This document shows, in pieces, positions 20,401 through 31,101 of a DNA stretch of 64,000 nt. The notes beneath the pieces are model-generated. The model was given only the letters and a program-made list of their open reading frames with translations, was not told the DNA's origin and made no database searches. Source of the DNA: Brachyhypopomus gauderio (taxonomy: Eukaryota > Chordata > Actinopteri > Gymnotiformes > Hypopomidae); the NCBI RefSeq assembly GCF_052324685.1, contig NC_135212.1:20728048-20792047 (forward strand), in the 5' to 3' direction. A program made the translations under genes and the position numbers. Each line of letters opens with the position of its first letter. Position 1 is the first letter of the stretch.

Positions 20401-23400
20401 CCACCTCCAGAAAGTGACAGAATTTGCTCTGTCTCCAGGAAACCATCCAAGCAAGGTATTAAAAGTTTTGCATTGATGTACATCCCGTCTCTTTGAATAC
20501 CCATGTGTGTGATTATGCAGAGCTATCATTTCTCCAATCTCTCAATAATCTCATCTTCCCTGGCGCTGCTCAAGGTGGCTGTCTATGTTCCCGGAAGCAA
20601 GGGTGCCCCCTCTTTTGTACGTCTCTACCAGTACCCTAATTTCGGCGGTCCGACTTCAGCTCTGGCCAACAAAAGCTTTTTCAAAGCTGACCGAGTGACC
20701 ATGCTGTGGAACAAAAAAGGTATGCAACCCTTCCTACGATATGAATCGATTTGGATATTAAATTTAGCTGTCATAAAACTGATGATTTAGGTAATGGTTT
20801 TAAACTTGCGTACCGTTAGTGACGTGCACTGAAATGGCCTGTTCCTTCTCTGTAGGCAGTGCGGTTCTTGTGACGGCCAGCACCGAAGTGGATAAGACTG
20901 GTGCATCGTACTATGGAGAGCAGACCTTACACTATCTCGCCACGAATGGGGAAAGTGCAGTGGTACAGCTGCGTAAGTAAAATCATTTGGCATAATCTGT
21001 GTAGAGGGATCAGAAGTTGAAATAAAACCAAAGTTCTTCTAACAAGGCCACTGCTGGACCGCCATCTACCTCACAGCAGGGTTTTTTTTTTTTGCATTTG
21101 TTAACTATGTACCTGAGACAAACCTGAGAGGTTTTCAGCAGGAAGCGTGGAGTTTCAGCTGTGTCTACTGCAGAGGAAGGTGTCCTCCTTCCTGACGGCC
21201 TGCTGTCTTTCAAGCTAATGTGCCGTGCCAAAACATTAGCCCACTTTGAGCTTGGCAGTTGTTAGCTATAACCTCAGCTAACATTAAATAGTACACAAGA
21301 AGACACTTCAGCAATAGATAATAAAAAAAGACTCTAAAATTACTGAAGGACAGATACTTTTAAATGTAATTCCCTCTGGAATGCTTGACTGCAGTGTCAA
21401 ATAAAGTGTTGCCCTACTAAAATGTGACAAATGGGACTTCACTGGTCTTACATGTTGCATAGACAGTTGAGTAGCTAAAAAAAAGCTTTTGGATTGCAAC
21501 TAGTAGCTCATGTTTGCATGTCCAGGGTAGTGGAATTGTTTTTGTTTTTCTTCCTCTTCCCACTCTAAAGAAAGTATGGAAGCCCATTTGCAGCAAAAAA
21601 AAAGAAAATCTAGCACGTATTTTTCTTCTCATCATTACATAAATTGCTGTCTTCATTATTTTGAGATACTAAGTCGTTATTTTGAGATACCAACGAGTCA
21701 CATCTGAATCCTGGAGCAGTAACATATTTGCTATACCGAAGTTCACCTCTGACCACATGACTTTGCAGTGTTACTTTGTTCCTCGTCATTATTGACAGTG
21801 TTACATCTTGTACATCTTACTGACAACCTGACTTATTTCCTGTTTAATAAGATATTGGACAAATATTCCCTAATTGTGTTTAATTATCTAGTTAGTGCTC
21901 AGTGAACTAAGTTATAATCACAGTACTGAAATTATACTCCATTCATGATTTCAGGATTGCAATGTCTGCTTATCATCAAAATAATGACTTAGTATCTGGA
22001 AATAATGTGATGGCAATTAATGTAATTATGAGGAAAAAAATGTGCTGGATTTTTACTTTTTTGTGTGGCAGGAATGGGTTTCCACAGAAAAGCAGGACAT
22101 GTTGCTTGATTAATTATGATAATTACTACAACCATTCTAGCATTACTAACATGCTAGAAAAATGTTAAAATGAGGATGTATCATATTTTTTGTAATCCTG
22201 TTCTGTTCTGGTGTTCATGAGCATGTTTTGTCCCTGTTTTTTAACAGCGAAGAACGGCCCTATTTACGACGTGTCGTGGAGCCCCAGCTCTTCAGAGTTC
22301 TGTGTTGTGTATGGCTTCATGCCTGCCAAGGCTACAGTCTTTAACCTCAAATGCGAGTCCGTTTTTGACTTTGGCACGGGCCCGCGGAACGCTGCGTTCT
22401 ACAGCCCTCAGGGCCACATCCTGGTCCTTGCAGGGTTTGGAAACCTGAGAGGACAGATGGAGGTGTGGGACGTGAAGAAGTATAAGCAGGTGTCCAAACC
22501 CCAGGCTGCCGACACCACCCACTTCTCCTGGTGTCCAGACGGGGAGCACATCGCAACCGCAACATGTTCCCCCAGACTCAGGGTCAGCAACGGCTTCAAA
22601 GTCTGGCACTACACGGGGACCGTCCTCTACAAGCAGGACACGCCGGCTGGCAAAGAACTCTGGGAGGTGCTCTGGCAGCCCTTCCCGGCCGGAACGTTCC
22701 CAGAGAAAGCGGTGAAGTATCAGGCGGCGTCAAGCGAGCTCGGCAGCACCGAGGCCAAACCGGCCCAGGCCTACCGCCCCCCCGCACTCCGTAACAAACC
22801 AGAGAGCGGCACTTACAAACTGGTGAGCTCACTGGATACGCGATGTGTGATCAATACGAGGTGGGTGACGGTGTCTTTGCATGGTGGTGTTATTCACTAG
22901 AATATTTTCCTGCTCCGTTAGCATGAAGAGGAACCACCACAAAATATGAAGCCTGGAGCTGCTGGAGAAAAGCAGATGTCAAAGGCAGCTTTAAAAAACC
23001 AGAAAAGACGAGAGGCCAAGAAAGCAGCTAAACAGGTTTAAAGTTTTTTAGTATTCCAGAATGCTGCCTGTACATTTCTAGAGGTTGTTTGTGGCCATAA
23101 AATACTAATGAGTAACAAGCCAACAGAAATATTGATAAACTAGGAACAAAGTTATAAACACAAGGACTGAAGTTGTAGCCAAAATAAAAAGTCAAATTTA
23201 TTTATATAGCACTTTTTACAACAAATGTTGTCAAGACAAAAAAGACAAATACAGAACTAATAATACATAAAAAAGACAATTAAAACCTTGGAACAGTGTC
23301 AATTCAAATGCGCTCCAATTTCGACAGTGTGTGTCCATGTGAGAAGTTGGATAGAGCTAGAACAAACATTTAGGCATGTAGCCCACACATGCAGTAATAT

Positions 23401-24619
23401 TCTGATTAATGTCAAGTCCAGTGACGTGCAGTAGAGCAAGAAATCTTTAATTACTTGTATTTTTGTAGCTGTGCTACATCGGGGTTGGGGGGGGGGGGGG
23501 GACTCGTTTGGCGAATACATTTGGCATCGATTCTCTGTCATCTCATCTTGTCCTTGACCAACTTTCTTGCGTCCTTTAGAAGGAGGCTCTAAGACGTAGG
23601 AAAGGAAAGGGTGCAGTGAAAGGAAAAAAGACCACCGAGCATTTGAAGTGAACTGACTAGAAGCAGATGGGATAGGGAGAAAATGCCAAGACTGCAGTAA
23701 TGATTTTCTAAGAACAGACATTGCAGAGCAATTAAAGGCCATCTGTAAGTTTCAGTTTGGGATAAGTTGCAATGACACATTGCTGTGAGATGCCATATCG
23801 CTACATGATGTAGGCGCCTGATGGTGGCTAAACCGGCACGAAACGGTTACTACATTTACTACATTTGCGTCAAACTAATACATCATTCTGTGTATTGATT
23901 GTCCTGGTTTTTCATTCCCAATACAGGAAAACAAATCTGATGAAGCTCCTCCCCCAGAGTCGCCGCCTGCCTCCTCCAGTCAGGCTCCTGTCACATCTAG
24001 CCACGGAGACCCTGAAACTGAAAAAAAGATAAAAAACTTAAGAAAGGTATATCGGACTGATACATTTTCACTTATTTTTAAGTTCTTAAGCTGTAGTGAG
24101 TAGTATGCTGCTGAATAGTGTGCGAGCTAAACAAAATCTGTGTGTGTCTGGCACAGAAACTTAAGGCTATCGAGGAACTCAAGGAGCAGCAAGCTTCAGG
24201 CAAACAGATGCAGAAAAACCAGGTACTTCTCAGCTCAATGCCTACATGAGATCTACTTTCACCAAAATGAATTGTTGGTTTTTCGTAGACTTTTCCAGTA
24301 AGATATCTGTATGTTATGTAAACACAAACTATGTAAACACAATTTTTAGAAATTGTGACAGTTTTCCGTATATGCATTAAGCATAGTCTATGTTGCAGAG
24401 CCAAAAGAATTTCGCCTAAAGAAATGATTTTTAGTCAAGCCTTAATCTGGGTCTGGGAATCTGGCCAATGCTGTTTTAAAGTCTACTGCATAGCCACAAA
24501 GAGGACCATATAATTTGAAATCACTAAAATGTTGACTTGAAATGATCCCACAGCTTGAGAAGATGCAGAAGGAGGCACAACTTTTGAAGGAGATTGAAGA
24601 ACTTGAATTAGGAGAGTAA
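17445..24619 (+). CDS. eif2a: Eukaryotic translation initiation factor 2A
   Basis: This is the single-chain factor (not the eIF2 alpha subunit) that can deliver initiator Met-tRNA to the 40S subunit. Fourteen exons are 17445-17472, 17808-17877, 17966-18037, 19508-19626, 19826-19925, 20100-20182, 20382-20455, 20575-20719, 20856-20972, 22248-22822, 22922-23035, 23927-24046, 24157-24222 and 24554-24619. All phases agree, giving 582 residues against about 585 in human. The N-terminal two thirds are WD-type beta-propeller blades (YVPGSKGAPSFVRLYQYPNF, GFGNLRGQMEVWDVK). The C-terminus is a charged helical region (LKNQKRREAKKAAKQ, then lysine-rich coiled coil). AATAAA is at 25000-25005. Intron 3 holds a decayed Tc1-like transposon, and intron 11 an inverted L2 tail. 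Confidence 0.95.
18058..19396 (+). mobile_element. Tc1/mariner-like DNA transposon, decayed
   Basis: In eif2a intron 3, the left end TAGCCAAAAGTATGTGGACACC (18060 onward) is mirrored at the right by GGTGTCCACATTCTTTTGGCCA, each flanked by TA, the Tc1/mariner target. The interior keeps scraps of a transposase gene typical of fish Tc1 elements, such as ATCTGGGTTTTGCAG near 18567 and GGAAGAATAATGACCTTGGG near 18637. It also has the usual 3' stretch TTAATGCCCATATGTTTTGG near 19312. It is shorter than the usual 1.6 kb, with many indels, so it is dead. A SINE-like repeat is nested at about 19022-19240. Confidence 0.82.
19022..19240 (+). mobile_element. SINE-like dispersed repeat nested in the Tc1-like element
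   Basis: The sequence has a phrase I recognise as widespread in fish genomes (gaggtgcccttgagcaaggc ... ctgcccaccgctctggg ... agatgggttaaaagcggagg), with an internal GT run at 19153-19172. It interrupts the 3' part of the Tc1-like transposon, so it inserted later. A second, more diverged copy at about 38725-38880 keeps a GGTGGTTCATGCCCC stretch resembling a tRNA B box. Family name is not certain. Confidence 0.55.
23185..23245 (-). repeat. Inverted L2 LINE 3'-tail fragment
   Basis: Within eif2a intron 11, the segment aagtcaaatttatttatata ... gcactttttacaacaaatg is the reverse complement of the 3' end of the L2 copy at 2.06-4.29 kb. This is a short 5'-truncated insertion, the usual outcome of LINE integration. 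Confidence 0.7.
23487..23501 (+). repeat. Poly-G run in eif2a intron 11
   Basis: This is a G tract of about 13-15 bases. Similar runs occur at 8429-8440, 12739-12762, 14750-14763, 35238-35250, 46555-46570 and 47719-47734. Confidence 0.9.
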
Positions 24620-25005
24620 CAGACATAGAAGACACTTTCATAAAATTGCAACCCATTTGCAACATTGTAAATCTGAACATTGGTTAAAATTGGTCCTTTG
24701 CATTTTCCACCAACATAAAATTCCCTGGAGAAAACAACGAACATGCATTTATAATTTTGTCTGCCTTGTTAAACATAAGATTGCTATTGAACACACAGCC
24801 TGAGCTTTTAAAGGCATTATTAGTATGCAGTTTTATGTACAGTGTATGATGAAGTATTTTACACAGATTATGAAAGTGAATAGAATGTAAAACTTTCACT
24901 GCAGTGCACAAAAGCCTGGATTAATGTGTAATAGATTTGTATGAAATAACAAGAGTTTCTCTTAATCTGCCCCAAAACCTAGTTTGAATGTTCCAAGATA
25001 ATAAA
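24620..25005 (+). other. eif2a: eif2a 3' UTR
   Basis: Noncoding AT-rich sequence runs from the stop to AATAAA at 25000-25005. Confidence 0.7.
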
Positions 25006-26389
25006 GTGTGATTGAATACAATTTTTACGAGTAGTTATTTTATTCTTTTTACATTTTGATTCAAATTGTGACTTATTGTCGCGGTTAACTGTACATGTAA
25101 TAACCGCAGAAAAGACTTTGATTACTTTTATTTTGCTGCATAAAAAGTGTTGCACGACCCGGAAGTGAATAAGAAAATTCTATTGGTTGCAGATTTCAAG
25201 TAAGAGACAAGTGCAGTTGCGATTGTCCTGTTGTCTAGAAAGACGATTTGCCTGTTTTGCACCAAATCTGGACCCGGGGTTTTCAGGTTAGATGAATATC
25301 TATAACGTGATACTACTAGTTAAATAACATTGGGGTAATGTAAGTGTTTGAGATTTGATGGGGAACTCCTGCCAGCCGGTATGTCCGTTATGTGGGTCTG
25401 TGAAGCTCAAGTTTACGTTAGCTCGCTGGCTAACAGTGGAGCAAAGCGAGCCTCGCTGGCTCGTCCTGTCAGATGAACGTCTCCGATTTGACCGTCTAGT
25501 GTCTCGGCCCGGTTCGTCCACGGTGTAACGGTTCTGTGGACCTGTTCGTCGGGAAGCCAAACGGGTTGACATGTGACAGGTTGAATTCTGAGACGTATTT
25601 GGAGTAGCGAGCTGGCGGTGCCGTCGTCAGGGTGTCGGTGTGGGGGACGTTTAGCGCCGGTGGACGCGGTTGAACCGGCGACGAGTCGCCAAACACGGAG
25701 CAGCAGTGACGGATTATAACACACAGTGTGAATACGAGACACACACACCTCAGCTGTCCGCCTCACGGAACTTCTCACCACCAACGAGCCCGCATAGCAC
25801 TCGTGTTTTCATTCAAAAATACCACCTTCGCTACCGAAAGTCTACATAGTGAGTGGTGGAGGACAATAATGTCCGTATTTATTAAACGTGGGGATGAGAC
25901 AGCTCCGGGCTGTTGGACGCAGCTGACACAAGATGAATGTAAACTGATGTAATGAGCGACTAATGTAATCCTGTGAGACGTTTAAGCGATGGCGCAGTTA
26001 GCTTGGGCCAGGAGACCGGATAAAACCTCCAGAGAGGTGGTTTGATACTGGTGTGATACCGGTGTGATACCGGTGTGATACCGGTGTGATACCGGTGTGA
26101 TACCGGTGTAATCACGACCAACATGACAGTGTTAATACTTATATTTCACTGATTAACTGCAACTTCTGCAATTCCTCAATTTGCCATTGATTCTGAATAT
26201 TATGGTCATTCTATTTTAACTAAAATTTCTGAACAGAAAAATTATGAATCGTATGAAAAATATATATATAAACACGATTTACCGTGGAACACATTGCCTT
26301 GTAAGCTTTTGCTGGAGGGTGTTTGTGGCTCTTTTCTGTTTGAATAATAAATGTTTGTAACACAGTCCTCTCAACTCTGTATTCCTAAG
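25006..26389 (+). other. dcun1d5: dcun1d5 promoter, first exon and first intron (probable)
   Basis: eif2a ends near 25020 and dcun1d5 reads the same way. A plausible first exon lies at about 25190-25286 and ends with TTTTCAG before GTTAGA, a fair donor. The following GC-rich stretch (25.3-25.8 kb) gives several long minus-strand frames, but none resembles a known protein. A 12-bp tandem repeat (gtgtgataccgg, about five copies) lies at about 26048-26108. Confidence 0.4.
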
Positions 26390-26804
26390 GAAAACCTTCC
26401 GGACTGGCGGACATAAAGAAAGTATATCAGACACAGGATACACTTGTAAGTAATTTTCTAATTTAATGCACTTTCCACACAAATAGATTAAGCAATGATT
26501 GTATCATTGTATGTCTATGCTAAAACAGTTCAGCCACAGACCAAGAACCTAAAACCTGAGTAAATGTTTTACCTTTGCTTGTGTGTTCGGTTTATGTCTG
26601 CTATGATTTGTGATTTTATATTATTTCCTTTCTCAAGAATCTTGTAGAGTTGAATGGACAAAACAGCCAGAACTACACAGGTATAGTCATGTTTTGGTCT
26701 GTTTTTAGTAACTGCTGTTAAGTCAAGTTAATGTACATTTTTCTTCTTTACTTTCTCTTTACCTAGATTCAGTTAGGCTAAATCAACTCTTTGGAAGCCC
26801 CATT
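26390..26804 (+). other. dcun1d5: Upstream dcun1d5 exons with in-frame coding potential
   Basis: Two extra exons, 26390-26445 and 26638-26680, plus the first 38 bases of the start exon (26767-26804), join in matching phases and stay open into the ATG at 26805. They would add about 45 residues, including GLADIKKVYQTQDTLNLVE and GQNSQNYTDSVRLN. This resembles the N-terminus of the paralogue DCUN1D4 as I recall it (LANIHKIYHTLNKLNLTE). No in-frame ATG is visible in them. So they are either 5' UTR of a shared ancestral exon set or part of a longer isoform that starts further upstream. Confidence 0.6.
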
Positions 26805-29800
26805 ATGCCTGTAAAAAAGAAAAGAAAGTCATCTGGTTCAGAAGACCCTGGTGTCAGAAAGTGCAAAATTACTAGGTGAGTCTACCTCCTGTTGTCTGTT
26901 CCCCTTTCAGCTTGTACGCACAGTGTTTTTGTAGTGGGAAATTGGTAAATGAATATACAAATTAATTATGCTATAAAGAATTTTATAGACTATAATTTGT
27001 GATGCATCTGTGTGTATAATTTATATGTCTTAGTTACTGCAGAACACAAACTCCTGGGCGATTCATCAACCCTGAAGATCAGTTCTCTAGCAAGAAGTGC
27101 CTTGCATGGTTCTATGAGTATGCAGGTATGTGATTCACTGTCTCTTTATATTGGTAATGAGAGTTTATTGCTTTCCTGGTAACAAGCCAAGATCTTGTTC
27201 CATGTGTTAGCTGAATTTAAAGTTTTATGTGTTGAACTCATTGATCACAGATTGACTCTCTTCTTTTTTTTGTTGTCTTTCTTCCTCTTCTTCTTTCTTC
27301 GTCTTGCCAGCGCCTGATGATGTGGTTGGTCCCGAGGGCATGGAAAAGTTCTGTGAGGATATTGGCGTTGAGCCAGAAAACGTGAGCATCTTCAGGATGT
27401 GTTCCTATTGACAACCTCCAATCTCTCCAGATGTGGAGAACCATGGAGAATCTCTTCTGCCGTAGAGAGTTGTGGGATTATGCTTAAAGACATGTGTAAA
27501 CATTTAAATGCAGACCAGTTTGTCTGTTGTATTGTATTAGGAGAATGTTGGATGTAAATGCTACTTTTGTGTGTCTGCACTAGATTATCATGTTAGTGTT
27601 GGCATGGAAGCTGGAGGCACCAAATATGGGTTTTTTCACAAAAGAAGACTGGCTCAAGGGAATGACTTCACTGCAGTAAGAGAGAAACCTTCAGGGTCAA
27701 GTCCTGGATCAGTCTGCCTGGCTAGAAGCCTCCATGTCAATCAGAACTTTCCTTTCTTCTGAAACAGATGCGACTGCACAGAACGGTTACGAGGCAAACT
27801 CGACTACCTGCGCGCGCAGCTGAATGATGCGACTGTGTTCAGAAACATCTACAGATACGCCTTTGACTTTGCCAGAGTGAGATTTCCGCTCATACATCTG
27901 GGACGGGAGACTTACTGCTTGATACAACTGATTAAGGAGACATCAGGCGGTGGTGGCACTCACATAAAACATCTTTACTAAATTGAGACTCATGTAATTC
28001 CATCTGGTCTTTTTATAGGGTGAGGTCTATGTAAATCTGTCTAACCTTTCACAGGGAACGTCTACGTTATCATTATTTTGTATCTTTAGGATAAAGACCA
28101 GCGTAGTCTAGACATGGATACTGCAAAGTCGATGTTGGCACTGCTTTTGGGAAGGACGTGGCCCCTGTTCCCTGTGTTTCACCAGTTCTTGGAGGTTGGG
28201 CCATTTGCTATACATTTGAGACTGCAGTGGGCCTAGTTTAGTAATGTGTCATATGGGCTGTAATGTAATCTCTGGTTTGTTCTCGTCTCCCCACACCTTC
28301 AGCAATCCAAGTACAAAGTCATGAACAAGGACCAGTGGTACAACGTCTTAGAGTTCAGTCGCACCGTTCACCCAGACCTCAGCAACTACGATGAAGATGG
28401 AGCCTGTAAGTCTGCTGCTGCCGTCCTCGGCGCTCCCACCTGCTCTAGCCTCTCCGTGCAGTAGGAGCACCAGGCCCGGCCCACGGTGCCTACACGGATT
28501 CTTGGTCTTCCGATCAGTTGCCTTTTGCAATACTGATATCACACGGGGGCTGCAGAATATGTTAAAAGAGTTGTCTGATGTCACGAGGGTTGTTTTGCTG
28601 TAGGCGTCATGATTAACTTTTAGACATTGCAGATAAATGTTCTGGTGTGTTTCGAGAAGCATATAATTCATATGATTCAACCAATGTAAAAGATTTAAGT
28701 CCAGATATCGTAGGCTATTCTTAACCCATATCACTTCATGGCTTACCAGTGTGTTACTAAGGTTTCTTAAAGCATGTTGCAATATGTAGAAAAATAATAA
28801 TGTTTAATAATATAATCTTTATTTGTATAGCACCTTTCATACTTGCATACATACATGCAACTCAAAGTGCTTTACAGAATAAATAAAAAAACATTAAAAG
28901 AAATTAAGATAAAAAGGAAACAATAAAATAAGGTAAAATGTAATAAGATGGCAAAACTATTAAAATAATTATTATAGACATAAAATGTACTAAATAAAAT
29001 AATGTAATAAAGTAAGATGATAAACTTTTAAAATTAAGTAAAATAATGTGATGGTTATAAAATAATTTACCATTAGAGTTTCTTAACTAAATGCAGATCT
29101 AAACAGGAAGGTTTTGAGACTCTTCTTGAAGCTGTACAGGGATAAAATGTCTCTGAGCTCCTCAGGAAGAGAATTCCAGAGCTTTGGGCCATAGTGCCTA
29201 AAAGCACCCTCGCCATTCTTTAATCGGCTTTTAGGAATCACAAGTAGATTACTGTTTGAAGACCTGAGAGACCTGACTGGAACATATCTAACCATCATTT
29301 CACTGAGGAGCAAGGCCATGAAGACATTTAAAAATGATCACCAGAACCTTAAAATCTATTCTAAAACTGACAGGTAACCAGTGCAGTGAGTGGAGTGCAG
29401 GTGTAATATTATGATAACTCTTTTTACAATGGGTCAGGACCAGGGCCGGAGTGGGCCACTTTTTCAGCCCGGGAGTTTCATGCCCAAATTCGGCCCAAAA
29501 TTATTCTTCCCTCCCAATTGGCCCAAACTAGAGATTGACATGAGCTGGCCCATTGGGAATCCTCCCGAATCTCCCGATTAGCCACTCCGACTCTGGTCAG
29601 GACCCTTGCAGCAGCGTTGTGAACTCGCTGTAGGTGAGAAATGGAGGTCTTGGGAAGAGCAGATAGAACAGAGTTAAGATAATCTAGTCTTGATGTGATA
29701 AATACATAGACAAATTTTTCACTATCAGCAGGAGAGAGCATATCTCTGACCTTAGCCATATATGTTTCGGAGGTGAAAATAAGCCGTCTTCCATGTAGTC

Positions 29801-30260
29801 ATGATGTGTGATTTAAAGCTGAGCTCATTATCAAAAGTGATGCCCAAGTTCTTAACATTGTTTGGCCTTTAGATTAATTTGATTTAAATACGTCTGAACA
29901 TTCCTTCGTGAATCACAACCAACAAGAACCTCTGTCTTCTTATTTAATTGCAGAAATTTGTCAGACATCCATGTCTGTATATCACCTATGCACTCAAACA
30001 ATTAGCTAATTAATTTTAGGGCTTAAGGTTCTAGAGAAATGTAAACTTGAGTGTCATCTGCATATTGATAACTAATCCCATGCTCGTTAATTATATGTGG
30101 CAACAGAAGCATATATTAGAAGAATTTATCCTTGGGGGATAAATTGGGGTAGCAGGTCAGGCTGTGCTGTTGTCATGGTAACCCCCCCTCTCCTCCCTCC
30201 TCAGGGCCTGTGATGCTGGATGAGTTTGTGGAGTGGCACAAAGCCAGACAGGCGTTATAG
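26805..30260 (+). CDS. dcun1d5: DCN1-like protein 5 (cullin neddylation E3)
   Basis: This is a co-E3 that helps load NEDD8 from UBC12 onto cullins. Coding exons are 26805-26875, 27034-27125, 27311-27381, 27584-27675, 27768-27876, 28090-28194, 28303-28405 and 30205-30260, giving 232 residues in phase. The start [11 protein letters not shown], a basic nuclear-localisation stretch, matches DCUN1D5 rather than DCUN1D4. The potentiating-neddylation (PONY) domain follows: [67 protein letters not shown] and [18 protein letters not shown] is at 30636-30641. The last intron (28406-30204) is mostly an inverted LINE with a nested hAT MITE. Confidence 0.94.
28806..30150 (-). mobile_element. L2-like LINE fragment, inverted, in dcun1d5 intron
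   Basis: On the minus strand the frame 29319-29083 reads the C-terminal end of an L2-type reverse transcriptase ([15 protein letters not shown] ... [14 protein letters not shown]). An upstream piece reads [15 protein letters not shown] and [12 protein letters not shown]. The 3' tail at about 28806-28880 has the tatttgtatagcacctttca and caaagtgctttacag signature. The copy is broken by frame changes and by the MITE at 29441-29595. Its subfamily differs from the copies at 2.06 and 51.25 kb. Confidence 0.8.
29441..29595. mobile_element. hAT-type MITE with perfect 8-bp target duplication
   Basis: This 155-bp element has inverted ends CAGGGCCGGAGTGGGCC and (revcomp of right) CAGAGTCGGAGTGGCTA. Identical 8-bp duplications GTCAGGAC flank it at 29433-29440 and 29596-29603. 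Eight-base duplications with CAGRG-type ends are diagnostic of the hAT superfamily. It has no coding capacity. It lies inside the inverted L2 copy and cuts its coding remnant, so it is younger than that LINE. Confidence 0.9.
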
Positions 30261-30451
30261 CAGAAGCTGGTGACGTATGTAAAATCAAAGGGCAAGAAAA
30301 GCACATCAGTGGACGCTTTCCCTCCATCCCAAACAGTCCAGAGAACCCCCGCCGCATCCCCAGGACTGCCCACGCCTCCCGTGATGGTGGACCCATCACT
30401 GTCCACAGACTTTTACAGTCTTCATTTAACTTTTTAAAAGGAAGAAATCTA

Positions 30452-30474
30452 AAAAAAAAAAAAAAAAAAAAAAG
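30452..30474 (+). repeat. Poly-A tract in dcun1d5 3' UTR
   Basis: This is a run of about 23 A between the dcun1d5 stop (30260) and its AATAAA (30636-30641). It is an internal-priming hazard for cDNA and could mimic a poly(A) tail. Confidence 0.85.
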
Positions 30475-30971
30475 GGAGACTGGTTGTTTTTTTTCTCTCT
30501 CTGATATGTATTGCATCTTTTGCAGCAGTTACATTGCCAGTGTTGTATGATCTGGCAGAGGGAAGTCATCTGTTTATGTACATTTTTTCCCCTTTCATTT
30601 TGAATTTTCCCTTGTTTATAGTGTTTTCAAAAGAAAATAAAGGAATTGTAAGTAATTGCTATTTTTCATTTGGTATGATGACCTAAGATTCAGATTGTAC
30701 CATTTTAAATGTCCTTTTTTTAAGTAGTGTAGAAGCAGGAACAGTCAGTGGTCGCCAGTTTGTTTCTGGGCCAAATGAGTGCCCTCTCCTTGGGACTGGC
30801 TCTTGTACACTTTTTCATATTAACAATGAAAGATCATTCACATTTCATGTTTATTCCAATGAGATTGTACATCATATCTGTTCATCTTGTTTTGTAATCC
30901 TGATTTAAATCTTAGACCTTTTAGTTTTTTAAGAGTGTATGTATGTGTATATATTGTGTATATATACATAC

Positions 30972-31062
30972 AGTGTCTACAGTGATGGCTGATGGGGAGA
31001 TATATATATATATATATATCACACACACACAATTTGACATGACAGCCATCACTGTAGACACT
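30972..31062. repeat. Perfect 20-bp inverted repeat (hairpin) around TA/CA microsatellite
   Basis: The left arm at 30972-30991 and right arm at 31043-31062 are exact reverse complements over 20 bases. The 51-base loop contains (TA)n, itself self-complementary, then (CA)n. Stem and loop lie 40 bases past the stop of the Ig-domain gene and before its likely AATAAA (minus strand 30850-30855). It should therefore be in that gene's 3' UTR. Confidence 0.9.
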
Positions 31063-31101
31063 AGAAGTAACTTTTCAGGCCATGCTGTATCTTCTAAAGG
31101 C

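Noticed and set aside
22292-22832. Minus- and plus-strand frames over the large eif2a exon
   Set aside because: They are shadows of the 575-bp WD-repeat exon.
25300-25784. Minus-strand frames of 90 and 123 codons in the GC-rich region upstream of dcun1d5
   Set aside because: There is no recognisable domain. They overlap the probable promoter and first intron, and composition explains their length.
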